From positions 9,424,001-9,488,000 of the forward strand of contig CM030932.1 in NCBI GenBank assembly GCA_018136815.1: a stretch of DNA of 64,000 nt. Reading direction: 5' to 3'. Positions 22,944-33,056 of this stretch are shown here, piece by piece. Positions within the stretch are counted from its first letter, which is position 1, and the number at the start of each line of letters is the position of its first letter. Both the position numbers and the translations under genes were made by a program. Below the pieces are notes generated by a model that saw only the letters and a list, made by a program, of their open reading frames with translations, was not told the origin of the DNA and ran no database searches. Source of the DNA: Isochrysis galbana (taxonomy: Eukaryota > Haptophyta > Isochrysidales > Isochrysidaceae).

Positions 22944-23044
22944 GCTTGGCCGACGAGGGCTGGCGTTGGAAGTGAGAGAGAGGAGAGGAGAGAGAGGGGA
23001 GCGGGGCGCGGGGCGCGGTGGGTGGCGCAAGTGAAGGAGAGAGT

Positions 23045-23087
<43 letters not shown>

Positions 23088-23668
23088 GGCCCGGGAGGGG
23101 GGGGAATCGGAGGGAGGGGCATGCGGCGGCGACGAAGCCTCGGCGGCCTGCCGTGCTTCGTCAGCTTCCCTCGGCGACGGCCTTCCCCCCCCGCGGCGCC
23201 TCTCCGGAACCCCCCCCCCTCCCCTTCCCGCCCCCCCCCGCCCCCCCCCCAAATCGCAACCCACCGCTGTGTTTCGTCAGGGCCATATGGGGGGAGGCCC
23301 ACCTCCGACGGCCGCGCTCCTTGCCCCCCGCCCCGCCCCGCCCCCCCACCCCCCCGCAGCCCGCGCTCCCCCTCTGTCGACGATCCTCGCCGGGAGGGCC
23401 ACGCAACCGGCCCACGCAGACCAATCCAGCTACGAGTAAGAACTACTCCCCACCCAGCCCCCCCGCCCGAGCCAAGGCGCCGGTCCCACCCATCCCCCAA
23501 ACCTCCCCCCACAAGAGACGTGGTCTACTACCGTTGTACCGTTGTACCCCGAGTACTTTAATCTAGTCAGAAGTGCCCGATCAGGAGAGAGCTCGGAAGG
23601 AGCCCAACAACAGCCACAGCGCGAGCGCGAGATATTTTAGTTCTCCTTTCCCTCTCCCTCCCTCCGGC
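22944..23668. promoter_or_regulatory. Divergent promoter region with 42-G run
   Basis: Lies between two divergent starts. Contains an uninterrupted run of 42 G (23045-23086), flanking purine-rich DNA, C runs at 23205-23250 and 23330-23350, and CT-rich DNA just before the MFS start. Long frames on both strands here encode only Gly/Pro/Arg and are not genes. Confidence 0.45.
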
Positions 23669-25775
23669 ATGGCGGAGTGGCCGAGAGGGGCGGGGAGCGA
23701 GGGCTCGTCGCGGCCGTCCGAGCCCACTTCTCCGCCCGCTGAGCCCAATGACTTCTTCAGCAGGATGGGCCGCATCACGAGTGATGCTTCGCTCGCGAGC
23801 CTCGCGCAGAGCGTCGCGTCCGGCGGCTCCATCTCGCGGATAGCCTCCGTGAGCAGCATGGGTGGCATGATGATTGGGAGCGGGCGGGGCAGCCGGATGT
23901 ATAGTGGCGCCGCCAGCCCGTGCTCCAGTCCGGTCAACACGATGTGGCTCAGCCCACCGGCGAGGGGCTACTGCGCCTCACCCACGTCCGACGGATTGTT
24001 CGACGGAGAGATTGAGGCGTTCGAGCTGCCGCCGAACAATCTGCTCGCTATCAAAGTGTCTCTTGCCGATGCACCCGACCCCTTCCTCCCCACGCTCTCG
24101 ACGTCGAGGCAGGGTTCGGACGCCGCGCCCTCACCGGGTCCTCACTCGCCGACACTCCTGCCGCGTGAGGCGCACGGACTGGGCGCTGGCCTGCAGACAG
24201 ACAAGGCAGCGCTCACAACGATTCCATTGCGTGTGATTGGGCTCCTCTGCATGGCGCAGATTGCGCATTTCTACAGCATGTGCTCCATCTTCTCATATGC
24301 TGGTTTCCTCACAGTCGACGCGGGATGGGTCGACTCGGAGGACCAAGCTGGATTTGTCGCAGGCTTACTGGCGACGATGCTCCCTCTTGGCCGGCTCCCG
24401 ACGTCCGTGCCGTGGGGGTACGTGGCTGATCGGGCTGGTCGCCGGCCGGCCCTCATCGGATCGATGCTGGGCGTCTGCTTCGGCTCAATCGCCTTCGCCT
24501 TCTGTACGAGCCTGCCGCTTGCGCTCGCTGTGCGCTTCTTTTTCTTGGGCGGCGGCAATGGGTGGAACTCGATCTTGGGGCCGATATGCGCAGAGAACGG
24601 TGGGCTGGATGGGCAGGCTCGGCTCATTGGGTATGTCTTCGGTGCTGGTGGCGTCGTCAACTTGCTTGGTCCCGCCATCGGTGGGTTCACCTATGGGATG
24701 GGCTGGTTTGGGCTCGGCGAGCGCTTCCCCTCCATGGCTCCTTCCCTCATCGGCGCGGCGCTGGGCGCAACGGCCGCGCTGATGGCGTACCTTTGGTTGC
24801 CGGAGACGCGGCCAGTCGCGGTGGCCATCGCCCCGGCACCGCCTAACAACAATGACGGTCGTGGCAACGATGGAGAGATGAAGCCGCCAGACGCGGTGGT
24901 CCTGGGCGTTCGGTTGACGGACACATCTGAGGCCGAGGATGGGTGGGTCAATGAGGGCGCTCGCTCGGCTACGTCGCTTGGAGAAGCGATGCGCCGGGTA
25001 CCAATGCCTGCTGTTCTCCTGTTGCGAAGTGGTATCGGCTTCGCCGCCTTCGCGGCTTATGACGTGATTCCTCTGTGGGCCATTGCGTCCATACGTGCCG
25101 GTGGAGTCGCGCTACCTCAAAAGTCGCTAGGTGTGCGCCACTCACCAATCCTCGATCCTGATTGTCGCCGATGCCAGCTCGAGGAGCGCACGCCCGCAAA
25201 CTTCTGTCCACCCGCTGCACGTTCACACAATCATCTCACCTCAAGTGCACTGACCATCGATCGCAGGGCTCCTCCTCTCAATTGCGGCCGCGATTCAGCT
25301 ACTGTGGACGAGTCTTGCCATGGGCCCTGTGATGACTCGCCTCGGCTCCAGACGCACCTTTTACTCAGCTTGCATAGTTGGCGGCAGCGCACTCGTCCTG
25401 CTTCCCAACGCGTATCGTTTGCCTCTGCACGTAATTGCTATGCTCGTGGCTTTTCAATCCGCAGCGCTCAACACGGCGTGCACCTCCTCAATCGTCGCGA
25501 CCAATGAGGCGGTCGAGATAGTTGCCCCACAGCTTGCCGGTGCGCTCAACGGTGTCATTGTCACCGTTGAGTCGGTCGCGAAGGCTCTCGGACCGGCGGT
25601 GGGCGCTCCACTCTTCGCATTTGCCATTTCTGCACGGCCAGTGCCAGAGGGTCCGCCCTCGGGAGCACAGGCCACGTTCACGATTTTTGCCGCATTCGTC
25701 TTGCTGCATGGTGCTGCCGCATCCCGATATCTTCGTGGGCTCGTTCCATCCGAAAGAACAAAAGAGATGCTTTGA
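23669..25775 (+). CDS. MFS transporter, ZIFL-like
   Basis: 656 residues from two exons, 23669-25130 and 25267-25775 (intron 25131-25266, gtgtgc...cag; the split codon gives Gly). A Ser/Gly-rich cytosolic N-terminus (about 190 residues) is followed by a major facilitator fold. The family signature is seen as GRLPTSVPWG and WGYVADRAGRRP in the first half, then FLGGGNGWNS and a PETRP end of the first six-helix bundle. A polar loop of about 80 residues precedes the second bundle, which includes ATNEAVE and GALNGVIVTVESVAKALGP. Closest in pattern to ZINC INDUCED FACILITATOR-LIKE carriers, proton-coupled exporters of small molecules; substrate here unknown. Upstream is CT-rich. Confidence 0.85.
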
Positions 25776-26747
25776 GCTCGGCGCGAGCTACTGACGTGAG
25801 AGCGACGTCTATTTCACAACGATTGAGATGTCTAGGGGTGGGCACACTTGGGTCTCTGCTCTCCTATTCACAGGCTTTCGATTGCGGCCTCGCCATGCTA
25901 CGGTGTACGATGTCACTTCTTCCGCTTCGTGCTACTTCGTGCCTCATGCATCTACCGTTGCCAATGTCGCCCATCGGCTTGTGCGCAAGCGCAATCATTT
26001 CAACTACCGTTTAGCGGCATGTCTAGCTGAATACTCTACTCTTCCTACCTACGTGATGCTAGAGTAGGTTCGCGTTTGCGTTCCGGATCAGCGGATACCA
26101 CACCACGAACCCCCACGAACGTATGGTAACCACCCCGTTCAACTTGTAACTTGAGCGCGTGCCCTGTGCCACGTGTGCCATGCCTATTTGTGGAGGTGAA
26201 TGGGCCGCTAAGGCTCCTTTTCGCGAACATGACTGACTCGGCTAGAACAGGACAGGCATGCGTGGGCAGACAGCCGAAAAAGAGGATAGATATATAAACG
26301 ACACAAGTCCCTCATAAATTACGCTGGGCGACACGATGATGAGCTAGCTAGTACCCAGTGCGGGCAACTCCTGCTACAATAAGCCACCAAGCTGGGGGTG
26401 GCGCACATCTAGGCCGGTCACTCACGCTTTTTAACCACTATTTTCCACCGCCCCCTCCTGGGTGTCCAAGGATTGCCTAGGGACCCCCCTTACTTGCCCC
26501 CCCACATCCCCCCCTCCCCCTCCCCCCCCCCCCGCGAACCGCCTCTAACCCACGAAAATCCATGGCGTCGGTGAGTGACTCCCCCGCCTTGTCCGGCCCA
26601 TGGAAGTCTATTTTGGGAGGATGGGAGGATCGCGCGCGTAAGAGAATCAAAGGAGTGAATGTCGGGCGAATCCTCATAACAAACGCGGAGGTTCCGCCTC
26701 GGTCGATCGCCGGCTGTCGGCCTCGCAATGGCGCAATGGCTGCCAGC
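25776..26747. other. Intergenic region, no gene seen
   Basis: 3' flank of the MFS gene and mixed DNA; a C-rich stretch at 26485-26535. No exon that I can defend. Confidence 0.35.
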
Positions 26748-26885
26748 TGCTGGTAAAAAAAACTTCTTAATATTCTCGCCGCGCGCGCGACCCTGCACAG
26801 TGTCTGCGCAGCCTCGCCCGCTTCCCTTCCCCCCCCTCCACCTGCCCTGCGGCTCGTCCCCTCGTGCTCTACCTAGGGGCTGGGT
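26748..26885 (+). repeat. Repeat family B, copy 1
   Basis: Begins aaaaaaaacttcttaata and continues with tctcgcc, ccctgcac and gcggctcgtcccctcgtg. The same order is found at 60675-60810 in the same orientation. Possibly the A-rich end of a retroposon read outward; boundaries unknown. Confidence 0.55.
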
Positions 26886-27009
26886 GCAGAGGAGCTCAAT
26901 TGTTGTCGCATTCCCGCTCACCGTCAGGTCAACGGTTACTTTGCACTCAGGTAGAGCATGTGGAGGCCGAGAGTGCTCCGCACCTTTTTGTCGACCGGGA
27001 CGGCGGGCA

Positions 27010-28228
27010 CCTCTTGCAGTCGAGAAACAGTTAAAACAGTATGTTTTTGGCATTCATAGAAAAACAGAGAAAAACAGTACCAAAAACAGTACCAGGATAC
27101 AGGGGGGGGCACCCTTCTCTGCGACTCGCGAGTCGCGAGCGCGTCGCGTTGCCCTCCTCTCTCCGCACTCTGCACTCTCGCTCACTCTGCCCTCTTGGCC
27201 ACTGCCATGCAACCCAACCCCAACCCCAACCGTGCCTCTCGCGCCGCGCTTGCTGCCCGCATCGCCACCGCCGTCTCCGCCGTCGACGCCGACGCAGAGC
27301 AGCCAGCTCCTGCGTTGGCGCCCATGCGATGGGCTGCGCTGCTGCATGGGCGCGCGCCGAGCAGCCACTGCAGTGGGGTGGAGGAGCAGGAGGAGGAGGA
27401 GCAGGAGGATCCGCGCGCTTGCGAGGAGAGGGGCAGCACTCTCACTCTCTTCAGCGTCCTCCCCACGCGAGCCACGGGGCTCAGCCAGCCCCACCATCTG
27501 GGGCGCAAGCGCAATTCGCTGGTGGCGAAGCGCACCCATCCCAGTTGGGATTGCGTGACGATCGCATCGGAAGAGGACCCATGCATGCCAAGCTGGGCGT
27601 GCAATGGCTGCAGCGTGGCGCGGCGCGGCGGGGCCACGCGCATCGTGGACCACTTGCTGGGGCGCAACATGTCAGCACGGTGTGCTGCCACGCACCCCTC
27701 CTTTCTCGCTCTTGTTGACAGGGTGCAAAAGAACGAGTCCGAGAAGGAGAGCAAAAAGAGGCGGAAGGAGGCTGTGCGGCAAGTGGATGAGGTGGCAGGC
27801 GCGTGTGATGGGGCGCGTGGTGATGTTGGTGTGGCGTGTGCGCGGGGGCAAACGTGCCTGAACTTTGGTGGTGCGGGCAAGGACGCGTGTGATGCTGCGA
27901 TTGCAGAGATGTTTTATGCTTGTAACATCCCGGCCGCAGTGGCCGATCACCCCAAGTTTGGAGTTTGGGGCCATGGTGGCAGCATTGAAGGTAGCACCGC
28001 CCTCGTACAAGGCGCCAAATCGGAAGGTGCTGCATGGTCGCTTGTTGGATCAAACTGTGTCGAGGCCCGCCGCGCCGCATGCGCCACCGCGCCGCCGCAC
28101 TGCCGGCGCGCGCCTCCGCACCCGTCTAAAAACGGGGGGAGAAACGGAAGGGGGTTCAAAAACGGCAAAAACGGCCTGTTTTTCGCCTTCGTAGAAAAAC
28201 GGTGAATACGTTTCTCCCATCTAGGTTT
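27010..28228 (+). mobile_element. Internally deleted hAT transposon
   Basis: The right end (28140-28228) is an inverted version of the terminus seen at 10840 and 11043 and contains the hairpin gtttttcgcc-ttc-gtagaaaaac. The left edge near 27035-27080 has the same hairpin type and an aaaacagag-aaaaacagt stretch nearly identical to the 10.6 kb MITE. The frame 27195-28205 encodes the N-terminal part of a hAT transposase only. Left boundary and target duplication are not resolved. Confidence 0.65.
27195..28205 (+). pseudogene. hAT transposase N-terminal fragment with BED-like finger
   Basis: 336-codon frame. Residues ~130-165 form a BED-type zinc finger (CNGC, GGATRIVDHLLG, then a Cys), the DNA-binding module of hAT transposases. 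Residues ~235-260 (DAAIAEMFYACNIP with DHPKF) match the hAT segment that precedes the catalytic core. The RNase H-like catalytic domain and the C-terminal dimerisation region are absent; the frame runs into the right terminus. It could act only as a DNA-binding fragment, if expressed. The first ~120 residues (Pro/Ala/Glu-rich) are not recognisable. Confidence 0.7.
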
Positions 28229-28263
28229 GGAATCTCATAAGAAAGGCTAAGAGACCTTTTTCC

Positions 28264-28286
28264 CTGACTTCTTAATGGTGCACCCA
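28264..28286. repeat. Isolated end of the TA-flanked MITE family
   Basis: cttcttaatggtgcaccc followed by a-tactgta matches the right terminus of the element at 35053-35531. Only one end is present. Confidence 0.6.
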
Positions 28287-28287
28287 T

Positions 28288-28412
28288 ACTGTACGCCCTA
28301 CCCGGTGGCGGGGGGAGAAGGCCGGGGGAGTGGGGGTGTAGAAAGTTTTCCGCGTGAAAGTAGTGTGTCCATGCCCGCGTGTGCGGTCTGAACATTATAC
28401 ATTTTTAAATAT
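28288..28412 (+). repeat. Repeat family A, 3'-end fragment
   Basis: gtgggggtgtagaaag, cgtgaaa, cgcgtgtgcggt and an AT-rich end match the 3' ends of the copies at 61.8-61.9 kb and (inverted) 0.47-0.6 kb. 5'-truncated, as expected for target-primed retrotransposition. Confidence 0.65.
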
Positions 28413-29424
28413 AGACTCGTGCTACTTCCACAGCCATCCTATGGGCATAGCTAATTAAAAGGCTCCTTAAAGGCTGTGCTCGAACGGTCTTACTCTCAGC
28501 TCGCGTGTCGCGGTGCCGTTCTTGTCTCTCGTGTCTTGTTCTGTCGCCGTGCCACAATTGACGGGAGACGACGCGACCCACTCCGATTTGTGTCTCACGG
28601 CGTCTACGAGGATGCCGTGTGAGGAACGAGCCGCCGCCGCATGGGGCGGGAGGGGGGGGAGAGGGGAGAGGGGGGGGGGGGGGGAGGGGGGAAGGCGCGC
28701 GCGGCCATCTCGCGGAGTGGGTAACGGCATCGTCACGTAGCGACGAAGCCCCGGCGCGAGGCTCGGAGCGGCCGTCCTCGTGGGGGGGGGGGGGAGATGC
28801 CCCTCTCTCTCCCGCGAGAGGCGGGGGGGAGGGGGGGGGGAGCCAAGAGAAAGGGGATCTCTCGTCCGGCAGCGCTTCTCTTCCGCACCTCCCTCGCGGA
28901 GAGGCTCGAAAGCCCTCTCTCTCCTTCTCTCTCCTTCCCTCTCCCTCTCTCTCTCTCTCCTCTCTCTCTGCCTTTGTCTTCTAGGAGTACCTCCCTCGCT
29001 CGGTCGCTTCACCTCCTGCTATTGTACTCGGAGAGACAGAGAGAGAGTCCGAGAGAAGGGGGGGGGTAGGGGAGCGGGGGGGGTAGTAGTAGATACCCCA
29101 GGAGGAGAGGAAGAAGTTGGGGACGGCGGGGGGGGGGGTGCAGCGAAGGTGCTTTTTTTTTGGTGTGGGTGGGGAGTGTAATGAATGGGGAGGGAGAGAG
29201 AGAGAGAGAGCGTCGTCGTCGTCGGGGGGCCCGCCAGGGGGTGGGGGAACGAGGAAACCACCCTCGCTACGGTATATGAGGAAGAACGGGGGCGCCCCTT
29301 CCGCTTCCATCTGTCTGTCTCCTCTCCCCCCCTCTCGTCCCCCCCGCTCCCCTTCCCCTCCCCTTCCCCTCCCCTTCTCCTCCCCCTTCTCTCCTCCCCT
29401 TCCCCTACCCCCTCTCTCCCCTCC
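28413..29424. promoter_or_regulatory. Low-complexity upstream region of the EamA gene
   Basis: G runs at 28645-28695 and 28780-28795, CT repeats at 28905-28980, GA-rich DNA at 29030-29210 and CT-rich DNA at 29320-29424, immediately before the start. Long frames on both strands here are compositional. The CT-rich end resembles the leaders of the NRAMP and MFS genes. Confidence 0.4.
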
Positions 29425-30666
29425 ATGCCTCTTGGGGCGGTGCACGTGCTCGCACTCGGGCTGGCGCTCAGTCGGCCGAGCATGCTCCCTCGCTCGCCGC
29501 GCCTCGCACCCCACGCCATTCTCGCCACCATCTCCAACGCTGACCCAGAGACGATGAGGATCGTCGAGGCCGAGCGGCCGCCCGAGGCCCCTATGCAAGA
29601 GGAGGAGCTCGTGGCTCCGGTGGAAGAGGAGATCGCCGCCTCGGCAGAGTCCGACGGGCTCGCTGAGGGACGCCTCCTCATGCTCGTCGTCGCCTGCCTC
29701 TGGGGCACCAACTTCCCGGCAGTCAAGGCCATTCTTGAGGCTGGCCTTGCACCCTCCATGGCTGCAGCTGCGCGCTTCGTGCTGGCGGCGGTGGCGCTTT
29801 CGCCGCTGCTCAAGCAGGGACCCAAGCTTGAGCGCGGCCTTGTCCTCGGGGGCTTCGAGTGCGGGGCTTGGCTCGCTCTCGGCTACATTGCTCAGGCGCT
29901 CGCGCTACGCGACACGCCCTCTGCCGTTGTCGCCTTCATTGCATCGCTCCAGGTGGTCCTCGTGCCCCTCACGCAGGCCGCTTTCGGTAACGGCAAGCTG
30001 TCTCCTCGTCTCATCCTTTCGTGTCTCCTTTGCGTCGGCGGTGTTGGCCTACTCGAGCTTGGCCCGGTGGTCGCCGACATGCTCACTGGCGGCTCTGGTG
30101 AGGCGTCTGCCGGGCTAACTGGCCTTGGCGCTGGCTCGGCGCTTGCACTGCTGCAACCCGTCGGTTTCGGCGTCTCATACATCCGCATCGAGGCACTCAT
30201 GAGACGCTATCCAGAGGGTGGCCTGCAGCTGTCCTCGCTCCAGCTCATATCCAACGCAGCCATCGCCGTCGCCTGGGCTCTCTATGACATGATGTCGGAT
30301 GACAGTGTGCTCGCGGGTGTGATGAGCGGCCTCGCAAGCCTTGGCGCTGGCGCTGGCGCTGGCAGCATTCCCACCGAACTCATCGCCGGCGTCGCCTACA
30401 CCGGCCTTGTTTCAACTGCCTTGACCGTGGTTCTGCAGACGCGCGCGCTCGGCAAGCTGCCAGCGGCAGACTCGTCCGTCATTGTCGCCACGGAGCCGTT
30501 ATGGGCAGCTGGCTTTGCGGCACTGCTTTTGGGCGAGATGCTGGCGCCAGCTTCCATGGTTGGGGGCCTCCTCCTCCTCACCGGCTGCATTACCAACACG
30601 ATTCTCCCCGAGCAGCTCACTGGCGCGGCGCCGGAGGAGACAGAGCCGCGCGGCAAGGCCGACTGA
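29425..30666 (+). CDS. EamA/DMT-family transporter
   Basis: 413 residues, single exon. The ATG at 29425 follows a CT-rich leader. Residues 1-40 form a hydrophobic then basic/Pro segment typical of a signal or plastid bipartite targeting region; residues ~45-80 are acidic. Ten predicted membrane helices follow as two EamA repeats: the first from about residue 83 (LVVACLWGTNFPAVKAIL ... RFVLAAVAL), the second from about 235, ending with TEPLWAAGFAALLLGE and GLLLLTGC, the usual C-terminal block. This is the drug/metabolite transporter superfamily, which includes plastid metabolite exporters and many uncharacterised algal carriers. Substrate unknown. No intron needed and no damage seen. Confidence 0.88.
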   Translation: MPLGAVHVLALGLALSRPSMLPRSPRLAPHAILATISNADPETMRIVEAERPPEAPMQEEELVAPVEEEIAASAESDGLAEGRLLMLVVACLWGTNFPAVKAILEAGLAPSMAAAARFVLAAVALSPLLKQGPKLERGLVLGGFECGAWLALGYIAQALALRDTPSAVVAFIASLQVVLVPLTQAAFGNGKLSPRLILSCLLCVGGVGLLELGPVVADMLTGGSGEASAGLTGLGAGSALALLQPVGFGVSYIRIEALMRRYPEGGLQLSSLQLISNAAIAVAWALYDMMSDDSVLAGVMSGLASLGAGAGAGSIPTELIAGVAYTGLVSTALTVVLQTRALGKLPAADSSVIVATEPLWAAGFAALLLGEMLAPASMVGGLLLLTGCITNTILPEQLTGAAPEETEPRGKAD

Positions 30667-32071
30667 GCCTCTTTCCGGCTTGGGCTCCGTGCCAACCACA
30701 AGCCCGCCTGATTCCATGGTGGCGAGAGGCGGCGGCACTCTGCGGCGTGGTTCATCGCGTGCACATTGAGTGCGCGAATTGGCGGTCCACGTCATGGAGC
30801 GTCTATTGAGATAGAGAGAGGCAGAGGGGGGGGGAGAGAGAGAGAGAGAGAGAGAGAGCACTATCGTTTTACTGGACTATCTCCACTGTGCCTTGTCCGA
30901 GAAAGTCTTGCTAGTCTCGTGCGCGCCGGTAGCTGCGTTGGCTATAGTCCACGTTGCTATGCCGGACACCTGCCTTTTCCTCGACGTGTGGACGCCGAGC
31001 GGAACAGGTCATTCATGCGGAATCGTGCAAACAAACAGCCATGCGCCCTACACCAGCCGTGACTGATCGTCGAGCCCATGCGTTCGCCCCTCTGTGTTGT
31101 TATGCCTGCTGCACTCCCTCCTACAAACATTTTCCTGCTTTGTGTTGTGTTCTGATTGTGGCGTGGTTGTTGTTATTTCTGCCAAGAAGGACAATACTAT
31201 TATTATACTTTTAGTGCCGACGGCTCCCCTCTCCCAGCCCCCCGCAGCGCCGCCACGACGCCCCAACGGGCAACGGAGCAGACCCAAGCCGGATTCGGCT
31301 AGGACTGCCCAAGCGGTTTAGCCAGCCCCCCGTTGGCAAAGCCCGGTCACTCACGATGGGGGTGCGGAGGGCACCAGCTGCAATGGTAGGGGTTGTGCGA
31401 GAACGTGTTCAACTGGTGTATTCATATGCTTTGCGTGAAGCACGAAGCACACCAGATCTGCCAAGTGAACAGGTCATATGAACACCCGATCTGCCAACTG
31501 TTGCCAAACCTTAGCGTGAACACCTTATGAGCCACCATATGAACACCTCGTGAACACCATATGAACACCGCGGTCGGGCAAGTGTTGCCACGGACCACGA
31601 ACAACGGCCACACGCCGCGCGCGCAAACGTGCGCGCAAGGACAAATTGGGATATTTGCCACATGAACACATGGGCATTGCATATTGCATTCATTCTCATT
31701 CTAGTATTGATTGTTGATTGATTGCTGATTTTTCTACCACGTATCTAAGCACGTAACACGTAACACGTATCACTGTCCACTATGCCCGTATGCATACTCC
31801 TCACTCCTCCCGGCATCGCACATTTCAATCTCCTGCGAGCAACAAGTTGTCAACAAGGGACAAATCAGGGCACACACTAGGAGCAACTTTGTGGAGCATA
31901 TGTCCATGGGCATGGGCCCCAGCCATCCCACGATACTTCTTCAGAATTGCCATCATGGGCACGTCTTCGGGTGGCAAATCCTTCGCCGCGCTGTACCACT
32001 TCATCAAACTACGCACTACGCAAGTTCTCCGGGTTGGTTGAGCTGAGAGCTGAGACCGCTCCTTCGTCTTA
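30667..32071. other. Intergenic DNA with repeat fragments
   Basis: Contains a GA microsatellite (30830-30860), a LINE-type 5' fragment (about 31190-31300, cgacggctcccctctc as at 56.1 kb), a 45-bp repeat at 31345-31390 whose complement is at about 50165-50225, and a cluster of gaacacc/atgaacac words at 31465-31600. No gene recognised. Confidence 0.45.
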
Positions 32072-32246
32072 TGTTTTTTTATTTTTAACAATTTTTATGG
32101 GCCGCGGCGCGGCGAAGAAACGGGACTAGCGCTCACTCAAGACAGGACTCCCTGCCGCGGCAAGCGCAAGCACCCTTCCCCCTTATGCCACCCAGCTCTT
32201 CACTAGATGTCTACCTGCGCTAGCGCTAGCTAGAGCGCCCCTCCCT
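32072..32246 (-). repeat. 3' end of non-autonomous retroposon (5'-truncated)
   Basis: About 170 bp nearly identical to 50290-50455, the 3' end of the complete element at 50290-51421, in the same orientation, including the A/T-rich end and ggactccctgccgcgg. It stops where the b561-like sequence begins (about 32247). Confidence 0.75.
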
Positions 32247-32530
32247 GAGGGCCGAGGGCGCTACTTCTCGCACCCACATCACACGCTCGGGATCGTCACC
32301 TTCGCCCTCGCCCTGCTGCAGCCGCTCAACGCGCTCGTGCGCGGCACGCCCGCCGCCCGCACCACACGCCGCGCCGTGTGGCGGGTCGCGCACAAGGGGA
32401 CGGGCTACGCCGTGCTCGGCGTGGGCGTCTACCAAGGCCCTCTCGGGGCGCGTCCTCATGCCGAGCCAAGGCGACGCCGTTCTCGTCGCGTACGTGGTGC
32501 TCCTGGGCCTCTCCTTCGGGGTGCTCGCGG
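32247..32530 (+). pseudogene. Cytochrome b561-type domain fragment
   Basis: The frame from 32256 reads HPHHTLG, then LALLQPLNALVRG, RRAVWRVAHKGTGYAVLGVGV: the core of the b561/DOMON-associated haem membrane domain (two conserved His, QPLNA, R..W...H...GY). The next helix (DAVLVAYVVLLGLSFGVLAGG) continues in another frame from about 32445, so one frameshift or a short intron separates them. No N-terminal exons are seen: the left side is retroposon. Probably a relic of a ferric reductase-like or ascorbate-dependent electron-transfer gene. Confidence 0.62.
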
Positions 32531-33056
32531 GGGGGGCTCATGGTAGGGTGAGAGTCCCCACGGGAGGGGAAGAAACCCTGAGGGAAAGGAGACCAAATGA
32601 AGGCAAGCCGCCTTGGCCCGTTTCCGTTTCTCTGTTGTGATGCGATGCGGGTGTCGCGTTGTTGGTTACGGGTAGCGGCAAAATGGTAAAGATTCGATCG
32701 GGTCGCGAGGCGCGTGCTATAGTTATAGTGGCCACGGCCGTCACTTCATGGTGTCGGTTTTGTCAAACACTATACCGCAAGCGCATCCGTTCAGCACACG
32801 GGCTTTGCATACAGCCCTATGACCAAAGAAGCGCGCAAAACGGAACAATCTTTTAGGTATTCACCCCCAAACACAAGCCTACCAGCAGCAAAACGTACAA
32901 TGCCGTTGCTTTTCAAGATACTAACTCATATTGAGAACGATGACCTGCTACGGCTAGCCACTAGCAGTGAGCAGAATGCTAGCCGTTCCAGCAAGTCTTC
33001 CTTTGGACCAGAGCCTACTTCTCTGCAGATTGGAAGGACGTTCATGCTGCCGTCTT
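32531..33056. other. Intergenic, no gene seen
   Basis: Mixed DNA between the b561 fragment and the 3' end of the acyl-CoA oxidase-like gene. No RNA gene or repeat recognised. Confidence 0.35.

Noticed and set aside
22896-23566. Frames of 180-220 codons on both strands
   Set aside because: Low-complexity Gly/Pro/Arg around the 42-G run between two real divergent starts.
18455-25775. A metal-homeostasis gene cluster (NRAMP plus ZIFL-like carrier)
   Set aside because: The two genes are 3 kb apart with a small unrelated gene between, and the NRAMP lacks standard metal motifs; proximity alone does not show a shared function.
27054-28080. Several 200-codon minus frames
   Set aside because: Shadows of the hAT transposase fragment on the plus strand.
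28467-29181. Frames in the region before the EamA gene
   Set aside because: Arg/Glu/Ser/Pro repeats from GA/CT and G-run DNA; no conserved domain.
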